A stretch of DNA of 64,000 nt, from the NCBI GenBank assembly GCA_025716815.1, contig JAIXMN010000005.1:248001-312000 (forward strand). The letters run 5' to 3'. The notes under the pieces were generated by a model that worked only from the letters and a program-made list of their open reading frames with translations, ran no database searches and had not been told where the DNA came from. Numbering within the stretch: position 1 is the stretch's first letter; every line of letters begins with the position of its first letter. Both the position numbers and the translations under genes were made by a program. Below, one piece after another: positions 13,994-25,934 of the stretch. The stretch is from Dichotomocladium elegans (taxonomy: Eukaryota; Mucoromycota; Mucoromycetes; Mucorales; Lichtheimiaceae).

Positions 13994-14612
13994 TTCATGG
14001 AATGCCCTGAATTGCGAATACAGTCCTTTATTGTGAACTGGATTGTCGTTCAATTGGAAGATTTACACTTTAGAAGGACATGGAGGGCAACTGGAGTAGA
14101 TAATTATCCTCACAACCACCGTTGTTGCCGTCCGCACTATTACCATCACTATTTCTGCTGCTGCCATATGCTACTACTATTGTACTACTCTGATTATTAC
14201 TATTACCATCAATCTGTAGCTGGCATAGTAGGGAACAGTGCAGGTCATTCATGTCTTTGTCCCCCCCTTTTTTTTTAAGATGTTGCTGATCCCTGTGCTC
14301 CTTTCCGGCAGGGACGACAAAGAAAAAAAAGAAAAAGAAAAGAAATTAGGGGAAGTGCATTAATGTAACAGGTGCCTGAAACACGTCCTACCTTTGATCT
14401 ATTGTCAAAACCGGGCGCTTCTCTTCCTCCTCCCCCTTTTTTTGTTCCCCTTTCTTTCTATTGACCTTTTCCTTTCCCAATGGACAAAAATATCTCAATA
14501 ATTATAACTAATTCTAATATTAACTTTCTCACTGATTTTCTCCTCTCTTTTCCCTCTTTCTCTTTCTCAATACCCACAGCAATAGCAGTTACTGACGCAA
14601 CACTAGCATTTC
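13994..14612. other. intergenic (619 bp), low complexity
   Basis: Contains simple-sequence ACC/TACT-type runs around 14100-14250, a poly-T/poly-A pair near 14265-14340 and long pyrimidine tracts before the CDC24-B start. These look like a 3' end followed by a C/T-rich fungal promoter. No gene seen. Confidence 0.45.
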
Positions 14613-17269
14613 ATGCCCGTATCTTCTTCGTCATCTTCTTCAGCAGGTTCCATCTACCTGCGGTGTCGATCAGTTCTGGATGCTTTGGCGGCTGTCCCGG
14701 GATTTAATGCATACTATCATGCTGATGACAAAGACATCCATAGCGACGATGATTACATCCCACGTCCTTTCTATCGCCTATGGCAGCTCTGTCGAAAAGG
14801 GCGCGTTCTCTGCCATCTTTTCAACCTGCTCAAGCCCGTACACGCAATTGATATAGCCCCGAACAATAAACCCAAGGCGCTCGTGTACCGGTTCATCATT
14901 GCTTGCAGAAAACATCTCCAGATGAATGAGGACAATTTGTTTACTGTGTCTGAGATGTACCTCGATGATACAAACGGATTTGTCAAGGTTCCAGATCTAT
15001 CTCTTTGTCCTTTATAGAACCATTGCTAATATGCGATCTACTGCATTAAGGTCATCAACACTCTGGAGAAGATCTTGGTTCTTCTAAAGCAACGGGATAT
15101 TCTCACAGCAGACTATCCACCACCGGAACAACCGCAGATCATTCCTCAGACGCTAAGCGAAAAGGTCATCTTTGAGCTCCTTGAAACGGAACGGAAATAT
15201 GTGCAGGATCTCGAGACGCTCCAGGTTAGATCAGGAAAGTTTTGGCTTCTTCATGATTTTTTAGACTGAAACCAATATGGGGGATAGAGATATGCACACG
15301 AGATCCGATCCATCATCTCGCTGGACATGATTCACCACATGTTTGGTAATCTTAATGCGCTCATGGACTTCCAGCTTCGATTTCTGCTGTTTGCAGAATA
15401 TAACGCCGATGCTTCAACTGCAGAAGAGCAACGGAATATCGGTAGTAGATTCGGTCGTTTCATTGTACAGCTCGAGGACGCCTTTTCGGTGTATGAGCCC
15501 TATTGTGCCAATTTACAACATGGCCTGGACATGGCTGTCCAGCTAGCGCCTCAGTTGAGCAACACCAGCATTGAGCCCACCTATGAGCTACCGTCGTATC
15601 TAATTAAACCCGTCCAGCGCGTATGCAAGTATCCTCTCCTGCTTCAACAACTCATAGTCTACACTACTGCTGAGGAGAAGGATGAGGACGCCGATGTGGA
15701 ACAAAAACCCAAGCCATCCGCCGAATGTCGACACCAAGATCTCCTTGCAGGCATGGAGGCCATCCAGCGTGTCGCGAGTAAGGTCAACGAGACCCGGCGA
15801 ACCCAGGAAAATAAGCAGTGGGTCATGGAGCTCCAGGAACGCGTGGCGGATTGGCGAGGCATTACGGATGTTGACCGGCAGTGTGGTCCCTTGTTGCTGC
15901 ATGATCGAGCTTTTGCCCACCAGGCCGAGGCATCCAAGGAAGTATCCGCCCATCTTTTCGAAAAGACAATTCTGTTATGCAATGAAGTGCCAACGAAAAA
16001 GCAGAAGAAGCGCAAGGACACCCTGGGCAGTACTAGCAGTAGCGGTAGTGCTAATGGTAGCGGCAACGGGTCGTCCAGCAGCAGCAGCAGCAGCAGCAAT
16101 GGAGGCGGCATCAGTAGCAATGTCCACAACAACAGTAGCTCTCTGATCATCATAGGCCTGATTAGCATAAGAAGCATTGCACAGGTGAACAAGGACCAGG
16201 GTAAGAGTATGAAGAGCCAAAATGGATTCATGGCTCCTTGAAGACTGATCACAGGCACGAGCGTGCAATGCCACACTTGTAAATAGAAAACGAGCTTGGA
16301 CTACGGATCTTCTATTCATCTTCAAAGGACAATCAATTCATGCTCGAGTCCTTCATGCTCGAGTTTCGAAATGAAGAACTACTTGCCCAATGGGATGCTG
16401 CCATCCAGCGCCTCATACTCAACAAGAAACGACCGCCTCAGCTTACCATTGATTTACCACCTCCAATGATACACGAAAACGACAGAGCGCATGATGAGGC
16501 ATTATCACCGACATTCTTGTCCTATGCGTCCATGAACAAGCTCCCTTTGAGATCCTACAGCAACACCTCGTACACAAGCAGCACAAGTAGCGAAAGTTAC
16601 CCCATCGATTCTCGACCACCTAGGTCACCCAACTCGGCCACCATCGAACATGCTATCCCGTTGTATGGCAATCATCAACAGCATCACCAAAGCATCACAC
16701 CACCATCGCCCCATTCTCCGCCCACACCGTCGCGTTTCCACAGAGGCGGTGGAGGCCCACCTTCACCGCCGTCTTCATCTTCATCATCAGCCATTATTGA
16801 CCCAATGGATTACTATCGTGCACGTTCCAAGAGTACACCTAACATTAGTTATAGTCATCACCATCACCATCATCCACGCGCCATACAATCGCAGCATCGC
16901 CAGCACCAGCACCAGCACCAGCACCAGCACCAGCACCAGCACCAGCAACAACAGCAACAGCAGCAACTGCTCATGCGCCGCTCTGGCTCGGTTACAGTCA
17001 AAGTCAAGCTCCATTACAATCGAAATGGTACCTTCGTTTTTTATGCACCACGAAATATCAACTATAAAGATCTACGAACGTTGGCCGAGCGCAAGACGAA
17101 GAGTATCAACAAGGACGCTCCTCATCAGCAGCAGAAACATTCGAACCATGATCTGATAAAGTACAAGGATGAAGATGACGATCTCATCACTATTCATTGT
17201 GATGAAGATATTGGGCTCGCCTTTGAATCGGGTACCGACCGAGATGCGGTTCATCTATATATCCAATGA
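14613..17269 (+). CDS. CDC24: Cdc24-type Rho guanine nucleotide exchange factor, paralogue B
   Basis: Second predicted Cdc42 exchange factor. Exons 14613-14987, 15051-15224, 15288-16200 and 16287-17269 give 814 aa. Domain order is as in paralogue A: calponin-like region (YLRCRSVLDALAAVPGF onward, about 14-120), DH (about 160-345; ELLETERKYVQDLE, LIKPVQRVCKYPLL), PH (about 370-545, with a Ser/Gly-rich insert encoded at 16030-16140), a Ser/Pro-rich linker, a Gln/His run near residues 690-712, and C-terminal PB1 (about 722-814) ending in the acidic OPCA motif (KYKDEDDDLITIHCDED). Intron positions match paralogue A, so the pair arose by gene duplication. The calponin-like start is closer to classical Cdc24 than that of paralogue A. 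Confidence 0.88.
16900..16965 (+). repeat. CAGCAC/CAA trinucleotide-type repeat inside CDC24-B
   Basis: About 65 bases of CAG/CAC then CAA/CAG codons encode alternating Gln-His followed by poly-Gln, directly before the PB1 domain. Such in-frame repeats are prone to length change between strains. Confidence 0.85.
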
Positions 17270-17311
17270 TTTCATTTTGTGCATGTACCACTGTATACTA
17301 GGAAACCTCAT

Positions 17312-17368
<57 letters not shown>

Positions 17369-17563
17369 CGTTCATTCGTTCAAAAAAAAAATCAAGAAAA
17401 GAGGAGCATATATACTTGGTAATACTGTATTGTATGCTTTACTCTAATACAAAACAACAAACAATAATAGTAGTAGGAGGATCATTTATAGGCGAAAGAA
17501 CGAAAGTGTAGGGGAAATACTAGGAAGCCGTACCATACATACAAATAGATATACACACACATG

Positions 17564-17599
<36 letters not shown>

Positions 17600-17668
17600 C
17601 GTGTGTGTATTTGTCTGCACGCGAGTATGGGTGTGTGAAAGGACAGTAGGTTGCTTGAAATGAAGACG
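17270..17668. repeat. convergent intergenic region with two compound CA/TA microsatellites
   Basis: Between the convergent CDC24-B and F-box genes. A (CA)n-(TA)n tract runs about 17313-17368 and a second (CA)n-(TA)n tract ending in GT repeats runs about 17552-17610. Similar compound tracts recur at 31119-31151, 41191-41211 and 50553-50579. No gene seen. Confidence 0.85.
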
Positions 17669-18869
17669 CTAAATTAATCGCCAGTCTTCGATCGATTTCC
17701 ACAAGTCGGCATATTCGGTGCCCATATGGAGGTCTGTGAAATACCAGCTATTAATATTTCTTTGTCTATTCTCCCTATATTAAAAATTCTTACCCGAGCG
17801 AAACTCCTTGCCGACCAGACCATACGTATCAACTAGATAACGCCATAATGCAGGTGTTACAATGTTAAACATAGCTGGATGGCCTTCACGGGGGCGTGCT
17901 AAAGGGTTAAGCTGGCCATCCTCATCCTCAAGATCCTCGTTCATTATGGGGGTCTTTGCAAGTCTACCATCGCACAAGGATAAGAACCACGGCCGAAACC
18001 AGTTGCGGTTCACAAAGTAAAAGTAGGGTATTGCCCGCAAGAGATATCCTCGATCTGCGTGAAGGTCATACAAGTGCCGCTCATACATGCATTGACGTCG
18101 TCTGAGTAGTTGTTGCCGTCCAATGTCGCTATCGTATGTCAGTGATTGCAGTAACTGATCCACATAGTGTTCTTCGCTCGCATCCCCTCGCGTTTCACCA
18201 AGCTGAAAAACAAAACAAAACATCTTTGAGTTATGCCTATCTCTTCCACCCCACCCCATTTTCATTGGCATACCAAGCGGTTGCAGGTAAAACAGAACAT
18301 TTGCAGCGTAGGGATACGCAACAAGATGCCATGGCGGTTAGGTCGCATGCCATGAAACCGATAAGCACATTCCTTGCACCCTATACGCCATTCCCATGTT
18401 TTTAATATACCGCAATTGTTCACTTATTTCCTTTCTTTTCCTCGTCCCCTCCCACAGACTTACGGATCCGAATGTTGCCTTGATAAATATACAAGGTTAG
18501 ACCAGAATTATAATGATTTTGGCCACACGTGGAACAGTTGTGCCGCTCGGGCGGGCGATGCATGACGTTGTCGTAGGGCGCAGTGTATGGTGCCAGGGTC
18601 CGAGGCGTGACACAGCTCAAATGTGGGCAGAACTTGTTATTCGACGGGTCTTCGGTTTTTCGGAAATACTGCTCTTTCCAACTGTGCTCCGGTAATTTGT
18701 AGCGGATGCCATAGCCATTGTAGAGCATCTCCCGCCAGACAGCATCGCTGCGGCCGATCGCATGGAATCGATGGCAGATCTGGGAAAATGTGTCGAGATC
18801 CTTAACAGTCAAGTGACCAGCAATGGCCGTCAACAATTCATTGTTCAGATCGCAAAGCTGAGTGCGCAT
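17669..18869 (-). CDS. F-box protein with zinc-binding CxxC pairs
   Basis: Likely substrate adaptor for an SCF ubiquitin ligase. Minus-strand exons 18869-18464, 18380-18274, 18202-17794 and 17733-17669 give 328 aa. Residues about 6-50 form an F-box (LNNELLTAIAGHLTVKDLDTFSQIC, then W-REM). A Cys/His-rich centre follows: HNCSTC near 115, CKEC near 136 and CFTCNR near 163, which suggests a zinc ribbon. The C-terminal part (RNWFRPWFLSLCDGRL; ALWRYLVDTYGLV) resembles a compact alpha/beta module I cannot name. Exon 2 was found by requiring an acceptor that joins two Cys-rich halves in frame. An ATG at 19037 is in frame upstream, but the CT-rich stretch at 18895-18915 looks like intron or leader, so I prefer 18869. 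Confidence 0.72.
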
Positions 18870-19751
18870 TGAAAAATATGACGCTATGTATCTACAAGAG
18901 AGAGAGAGAGAAAGCTGAACAGAGAAGGAAGTTACTGGCTGGCGGACTTGGGACAGATGCTGGAGGGGGGAAAAAACGAGCTCCTCCTCTGTCGTCCCGC
19001 CTTCTTGAACCCGGTTTAATTTTGAAAGTGGATCCACCAGCTTAAATACGCAAGAATCACCTCAGCCGCGGTACTGTCTGACGAAGAACTTGTTAGAGAT
19101 TAATCGGTATTGTTGCGTTATCTGCTTTCCTCTATGCACAACCATACCTATGGAAGTAGAGCGAAAACAAAATGGCAATGTACAATCTGGACTACGAGCT
19201 CGTAGAAATGGTTGGACCGCAAGCAATTAGTGAGTTGATATCAAGTAATTAGCGCACGCTTTGTGGGGCTTCCCTAGAGTTAGGCTCCACGAAATGCACA
19301 AAATGACTGCAAAGAGCTCGCAGTACCTTACTTGCTCACCTCTTTTGCTGGGTGACAGAGCCATAGTCTATAACCTAAAAGCGATGCCTTTGGTAATGGC
19401 GACGATTGCTCAAAAGCCTCTGTTTGCATGGGGAGTCATGTCGTCAGAACCAACTGTGCATGGTCGCCCCTCCGGCAACTAGAAAAGATAGCTTAGAATA
19501 ATGTTTTATGCGTTGATGTGTCAGCCTTTCAAGGCTGATCTTTTTTCTCCTTTCATTTGCTGGGACGCTGGTCCTTTCTGAGCCTGAATTATGCAAGAGG
19601 AGAAGCAGAAAGCGATTGAGAGGAAAGCAGCGCTGTACTATTTGCTTCCCGCTTTTTTTCCCTTCCTCATCTTCTTTTGTCTCGGTAAGCGAAAGTTTTC
19701 ATCTCCAAGGGCAGCAAGAATGTTCATTCGTAATGCGTCTACTGTAGTAAA
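18870..19751. other. divergent promoter region, F-box gene / ARPC3
   Basis: About 880 bp separate the two divergent starts. One 26-codon ORF at 19171-19251 (+) begins MAMYNLDYELVEM but has no known family. Pyrimidine-rich sequence precedes ARPC3. Nothing else supported. Confidence 0.4.
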
Positions 19752-20500
19752 ATGCCGGTAATAAGGCTGCCGAGTCGCGGGGCGCGTGGACGCATGTTCT
19801 CACAGAAAAAGTTCCCTCCTAGGCCTACCATTCGCAATTCAACAATGGCGAGTTCCAGTCCGTCGGCAACATGTTCCTTTTGCCCGTAAAGACACGATTT
19901 CGTGGCAATGCACCATTCGGTAAGAAGTGAGGAGAGAGAAAGAGTGGGGGAAGGGAAAGTGAACAGCAAGATAGAGTAGAGGAAAAAACTCACACGTGGA
20001 AAAAAATGAGCAGCCGACGGCAGCAACGAAGATATCATTGACGAAGCGATCAGCCTCTTTCGCGCTAACTGTCTTTTCCGCAACTTTGAGATCAAGGGAA
20101 ACGCCGACCGTGTGCTCATCTATTTAATTCTTTTCATTTCCGAGTGTCTCGGCAAGATCAATAAGAACACCCCCCAAGGCGAAGCCTTCAAGCAGCTGAG
20201 CACCCTCGCTGTTTCTAACTTTGCTATCCCTGGTGACCCAAGTTTTCCTTTGAATGCGATGTATCAGGCTCCTCCAGACAGATACCAGGCTGGTAAGACG
20301 ACATAATATGCGACTAATTTGCATGAAAAACTGAGCAGATTGGGTGGTGCTGCGGGACATTAGATCAAATGCGACAATATATCCAGCAGTTGCGTCAGGA
20401 ACTGGTGGCCCGATTGGTCGAGACGATATACATTGACGGAAAACCAAGCAAGTGGTGGATGTGCTTCCAGAAGAGAAAGTTCATGAATTTGAGCCTTTAG
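19752..20500 (+). CDS. ARPC3: Arp2/3 complex subunit 3 (p21-Arc)
   Basis: Structural subunit of the Arp2/3 complex, which nucleates branched actin at endocytic patches. Exons 19752-19757, 19823-19919, 20032-20292 and 20364-20500 give 166 aa, close to the usual ~175. The first coding exon is only 6 nt (Met-Pro), joined to AYHS. Conserved segments include [52 protein letters not shown] and [13 protein letters not shown]. The gene converges on the SPX transporter, with 167 bp between stops. Confidence 0.93.
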
Positions 20501-20667
20501 AAATAAATGATCTCTGAATTTGCGTGAGAGAGATGCAGAACAGTGTCGTGTTATCAACATGAACAGAGAGATATCATTCGCGTGAACGGGGTGGAAGTAA
20601 TACAATGCCTCATGCAGGAAGGTTGAGAGAAAAGAAAGAGGGGCATGTACCGCAGCGCTGAAAAACG

Positions 20668-23640
20668 TCAATTGTACCCAAGGCCCGAGAGAATCCCGTA
20701 GCCCAGCAAAGTCACGATCACCATGGAGATAAGGGACGAAGGAATGCCAGCAAGAACAAAATCTTTCATGCGTAGGTATGGGGTGCCCGTACCATCTTCT
20801 TGCATAATGGCATTCATGTTCGGGAAACTAAGTTAGATCCACATTAGCCTGACTGTCTCAAAAAACTGTCAAGCGGACAGAGAGAGAATTGTACGTACCC
20901 CGAGACGGGCAGACCCATCGCAATTGAGGTGGTTAGCACTGTACCCATGACTAAAAGATTAGGTTCTGAAGGGTGTAGCTGCAATCCGACCTGCTGGACA
21001 ATCGGAAGAATGATTAAAGCCGCTACCGTGTGGCTCACGAAGGTGGCAAAGACAAGTGAAAGGATGCCAAATATAAAAAGAATGGCTAGCACTGGGAATC
21101 CTCCGATCGATTCGGCCAGTCGATGTCCAATAATATCTAGAAGGCCCGAAGTCTGTACAGCATAGCCGAGGGCCATGCCCCCTTGAGCTATGTAACAATG
21201 TGTGAGTAAATATACCATTATGAAGACCCCACGAGAGGAGGAGGAGAATCTTTTACCAATAACCACCACGCTCCACAAAAAGTTATTGAGGTCGGTCTTG
21301 CCGAGCATGTTGGTACCAAAGAGAAGGACAAACGGGATCGCGGCAATTATGCCGCTGTCACCCCAAAAATACTCATCCTGCTGCTCCGTGCACCACAGGA
21401 TAATGGTCACCAATGAGACGACGCATACCCAAATTTGTGCATAGCTTGGCCTGGCCAGACCGGAGGTCTTGATGATATTAATGCGGGGTGTGGTCTTTTC
21501 CGGACGGAAATAGAGAAGAAGTATGCCCCACGTAGAAAGAATGCAGAAAATGGTGAGCGGAATAGCGCAGGCGAACCAGATACCCCAGCCTGGACTCGGG
21601 TTAAGTATCTGGATCGCGATGATGTTCTGGGGTGACGAAATCGGAGAAGAAAGGCCACCGATGCAGCTTGCCAGAGCGATACCAAGGATCAAGGCAGGAC
21701 CAACCGTGGAGTTGGGCGGCAATGTACGGAGGGTAGGCTAATATATCTAATGCATCAGCAAAAAAAAAAATAGACATCTGGTGGCACGCGCATAAAAACC
21801 CAAGTGAACATGCCTGAACAAGAGAGAAACAAAGAACAGGCGTGGCCACGTTACTGATCCACATGCACAAGAACGCTGCAAGATACATGTTGACCAGAAT
21901 CACCCAGCGGGGCCGTGATCCTGCTCGGCTGAGCACGACCGCAGCAAATGCCTTGGCCACCCCTTGTTTACTCAGCGCGGCTGCGATCGCAAATCCACCC
22001 AATAATACCATGATTGTGCCACTAAACATGCTTTGGAACACATGTCTTGACGCATCCTTAGCACCCAATCGGTTACCGTCCTCATCGAGGACGATTCCCA
22101 TGGGAACTATCAGAAGAGGTATCAGATAAGCTGTAGCAAACAATGGAATAGTCTAGAGATTGATCAATACAAAAATTCATGAAACAAGCAACTCAAGCAC
22201 TTGCCTCAAATGCCCAGAGAACAGCAGAGAATGCTAAAAGTGCCAGACATTTGCTGGCAGGGGAGTTTTCCAATGTATCGAAAGAGAGAAGGCATATAAA
22301 AAGAACCAGCGCTCCTAAAAAGGTAGTGACACGCCACACATTGGCTTTGCTGATGAAAAAATTGATTCGAGGCACCGTGTATCCCGGAACCTCCTGAACG
22401 GCATGTGCATCAAATATTTCGCGCTCCTTCGATACAAGGTCTTTCCAGACAGTGTTACGCTCAAACTGGATCCGCTCGCGCATGTGTAGTTTGAGTTCAC
22501 TACTGGCATTGGTTGTGTCTCCGCCAGTAAAGACGGCCGCGTACATTTCGAGGATGAGGGACATAGCCGTATCAATTTCGCGCAGACGGGCTGGTTGGAA
22601 AGGATGGGCCTTATCAATGACGGACTTGCCGTACGTGGATTGCAATTTGGCGTTTGCGACCTTGTCCCATTTTTTCAATATCTTGTGGAAAGCCTCTTGA
22701 TTGATCTGGACGTAGGACTTGATCTCGGAGAGCAGAATGTAGATGTCTGTGCACCGGGCGCGGAAGTTATAATACTTGTTGAACTCGTCCACATTGCCGG
22801 CCAAGTTCATCGTAGCGACGGAGGATTTGGCTCGGCGTTTTCGGAGGAATGCGAAATCGCGCAATGGCGCCGGCGTCGTCATCCACTCAAATGGCGATTG
22901 GTCAATGACTTCAGTGTCTGTTGTTCGCCAGCGGCGGACAGGTCCGGCTTCGGCATCGGGTCCTCGACTGGGGATAGGGATGACTTCACCAATCGTTTGA
23001 CGGCGCCGTAATCTGGATAAGACAGTGTGGTCGGATTCAATGCTCGAGCGTCTGCTTCTTTCCTCCTCGTCCTCGGTGAGCAACAGCTGAGGATCTTCCT
23101 GGCCGGCCAGCAGGGAATCAAGCTTTTCAAGCTTGTGTTCTGAGCTCGGATACGTACTAATTATATCGCGATTTGCCTTGTTGGGCAAGGGTATTCCAAA
23201 GGTATCAAATTGCTTGCGCAGCGTCGCCGCTTCCTGTAACACTTCGGCTTCTTTAGATTCAAAGAAGCGGCAAATTTTGTCTAATTGGATATTGCATTCC
23301 TTGATCAAGCGCTCATCATCATCGTTGGGTACATATTCCGAGGGACCGACAGTCATGGGCGGGATATTGCGATTGCTCGAGGTATACACCTCGCCCATCG
23401 CAATTTCTTCTCCGTAAACACCTTCTTCTGTCGACGGCGATCGACTATAGCGGCGGGCCAACTCCTGTTGAACCCGCTGGCGCTCGATCTGATATATCAG
23501 TTTTTTCAAGTGGTCATAACTATTAGGATTCTTTCGTAAGGAATAGAAGGGTAAGATACGCCCATGGTAAACATCTACTCGACATATTGATCAATCCAGT
23601 CGGGGACTGAGTTCAGGATCAGCGTATGCGCAAACTTCAT
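20668..23640 (-). CDS. SPX-domain low-affinity phosphate transporter (Pho87/Pho90/Pho91 type)
   Basis: Sodium/divalent-anion-symporter-family phosphate carrier of plasma or vacuolar membrane; the SPX domain senses inositol pyrophosphates. Minus-strand exons 23640-23579, 23519-22205, 22152-21814, 21737-21257, 21187-20899 and 20827-20668 give 881 aa. SPX runs about 1-330, starting MKFAHTLILNSVPDW and including YDHLKKLIYQIERQ and a lysine-rich KILKKWDKVANAK helix. The membrane part (about 400-881) contains VATPVLCFSLVQPTLRTLPP, SPISSPQNIIA and TFVSHTVAAL, conserved in the Pho90/91 group. Introns 2 and 3 appear to start with GC (GAG|GCAAGT and CAG|GCATGT); frame and conservation across the second junction require VQP. 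It shares a 284-bp divergent promoter with the GTPase gene at 23925. Confidence 0.88.
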
Positions 23641-23924
23641 AGGTCTCAAAGATGAGAAAACAAGGAAGAAGAAGTCGATTCGTCGGGCGAGGGTGGGGGG
23701 AAAGATAATAGGGCTTCTTGAAACCCATGAAAAAAGGCGCGCGAGCATTCGTAGGGGTGAGGCACGGCTTGTCGTCAAGGACGCTCTCATTCATCCCGAG
23801 GCATTTGTGTTACGCTGAGGGGCCATACGCGTCATTTTGGTTCCGGGGGGGGAGGCATTTAAGTGATCCGGTACGTTTCTTTCATCGCGCATCATCCAAT
23901 TCACTAAATATCTGCCCAAACGCC
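23641..23924. promoter_or_regulatory. 284-bp bidirectional promoter, phosphate transporter / AIG1-type GTPase
   Basis: The whole space between two divergent start codons. It includes a G-run around 23845-23852 and CATC/CAAT-type elements near 23888-23900, but no motif I can assign to Pho4 or another factor with confidence. Shared regulation is an inference from spacing only. Confidence 0.45.
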
Positions 23925-24992
23925 ATGACCTTTTCAAATGCTGTTCTAAACGAGGCCAAACTGAATGAGCATTTGGATGATCCTCAGACTCATGTTGTGA
24001 GCGCCATCGGTGCTGTCGGCACGGGTAAGTCAAGCTTACTGAACGCCATGGCGGGCGAGCGCATATTTGAAACGGGTGAGGCCTACGTAAGTAGAAATGG
24101 ACACTCTTAGCTGTTTCGTAGCTCCCTGAATGATTTGCTGAACAGTTGGACCTTCCTTTTGCAGGCGACGACCATGGCCATTGCTAGTGTGGTTCGCCCG
24201 TGGAAATACATACAGACCACAAAGTACTGCCATATGATTGATACACCCGGGCTCTGCGCATCATCAGCAACCGACCGCCAGAACGTGAATGAGATGGTGA
24301 AGTATTTTAAAAGCCTCGCGTTCGGAGTCAGTGCGTTTCTGCTCGTGTTTGACATTAAAGATATCCGGTACATATTGCTTTCGTCCCAACAAATCCATCA
24401 TGTTAAAGATTATTTTTTCTTTTAGATTGGATGCATATACCCAAGACATGCTCAGCCTTTTCCAGCAATTACTGGGAAAAGACTTTTGGAATTTCGTGGT
24501 GATTGTCTTTACGCATGTGGATGAAGAAGTACGAGACGAACTTGACGATGCCATTGAGGCTGTGCTGGATCCCCAAGGCAAGTAATAGAACCATTAAGAT
24601 CTATTCCTGGATCTTTGAAGGCTGCGATCGGCCAATTGATGGCCGGACGTGTGCTTTTTAAGTTCCGTTGCTCACGACGCCTCAACTAAATAGATGGCTT
24701 TGTGGCCGAGATTACCCGATTGTACAAGCTTTCAGCCAAATCGTTTGTACCCAACGTCATCTTTGCGAGCTCAAAAAATGTGCGCATGAGCAACTATGCC
24801 CAGCGCCAGGTGCGTGAAATTTATAACTCGGTCGTTCGGTGTGAGACACGTAACGACCACAGACGTTTCAATTGCAATTGGTTACGACAGATCCGTACAT
24901 GTCCAACCGAGGAAGAAAAGTCGGATTTCATTACTCAGAGCATCTATGGTGCATGGTCTACGATGACATCCAATGTCTGCAAAATGCAATAA
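23925..24992 (+). CDS. AIG1/GIMAP-type GTP-binding protein
   Basis: Predicted small GTPase of the AIG1 (GIMAP/Toc34-like, septin-related) class. Exons 23925-24086, 24165-24367, 24426-24577 and 24694-24992 give 271 aa. The P-loop reads GAVGTGKSSLLNAM (about 27-40), a switch-I-like ATT follows at the exon 2 start, G3 is DTPG (about 79-82), and G4 may be the THVD within VIVFTHVDEE. No transmembrane tail is evident; the C-terminus is Cys-containing and polar. Animal GIMAPs act at endomembranes and in lymphocyte survival, but the fungal role is unknown. Intron 3 has a GC donor (CAAG|GCAAGT). The start lies right after a CAT/CAA-rich leader. Confidence 0.8.
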
Positions 24993-25934
24993 CTGTATCA
25001 GCGAAACATATATTGTATATATTTTAACTCTCAAAGAAAGAAAAACACTCGTTGCTGCTGACAATACCCTTTGAAACAATGACAACCCGTGTACCTTTTT
25101 TCCAGCAGCTCAGTAAGATCTCTTTGTTCATCTGCGGGTGCCTAAAAAGGGAACCAGTCGCACGCATATAATTTTTGCGGAACATACAGTAGGCAAATGT
25201 AGCAGCTGCTTTTTTTTTTCATGCTCCTCCTTGTTTAGGCCTGTGTAGCCTTGTATGTGCAGATCAATGCTCCGAGAGAAAACAGTAATTCAGCTAACCA
25301 CCAAAAAACTGGACCATGACAAAGCAATTGAGGAGTACAAAAAGCGTATTCCTTTGCAATCAGGAAACACCGTCCCTCTCTGTCTACGGCTCCAGAGTGG
25401 GTTAATTTTCACAAAAACAGCACTGTGGTACCATGCTGTCCTCCGCTAAAATCAGTAACCAATTCCCCGCCCATCCAGAAATTCAGATGTTCCCCAAACA
25501 GGACATCCCGTGCAAGATGCAGCATCCCATATAAGAAAAAGAACGAGAACGAGAGCTAGAGAGAGAAAGGGGCGGAGTGAGGGAAAAGAACTGGTTTGCA
25601 TGATGATGGAAACCCCGAGATGGAATGTGATTTCTTTTTCAATCACGAGCTTTTACCTGTTGTGAGTTGTGGCGTGGCATTGGTCTATCTTCGAAAATAA
25701 GAGCATAAGAGGCGACAACGGAGGGAGTCAGCGAGGTGAAAAGAACAGTGCCGAGAAAGACAGCAAAACAGAGAGGGGGGGTGATTTATGCCTGGTATAG
25801 CAACTTGTTGCCGAGTGGGGACAAATCATTGCCTCCTTTTTCATACACAAGCTCTCTTCTATTTTTTTTCTTTCTTTTCCACTTTCCCTTTTTCCTTCTC
25901 TTTTCTCTTTTCAAACGAACGCGCCATTTTAGCA
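24993..25934. other. intergenic (942 bp)
   Basis: A/T-rich 3' flank of the GTPase, then a long purine- then pyrimidine-rich leader (about 25540-25590 and 25855-25925) typical of fungal promoters. A short frame at 25255-25449 (+) has no recognisable domain. An ATG at 25788 is in frame with the next gene, but translates a low-complexity Phe/Ser run, so I treat it as leader. Confidence 0.45.

Noticed and set aside
15659..16276. 205-codon minus-strand frame with poly-Leu
   Set aside because: Exact antisense of the CDC24-B DH/PH exon and its Ser repeat; it has no family motif.
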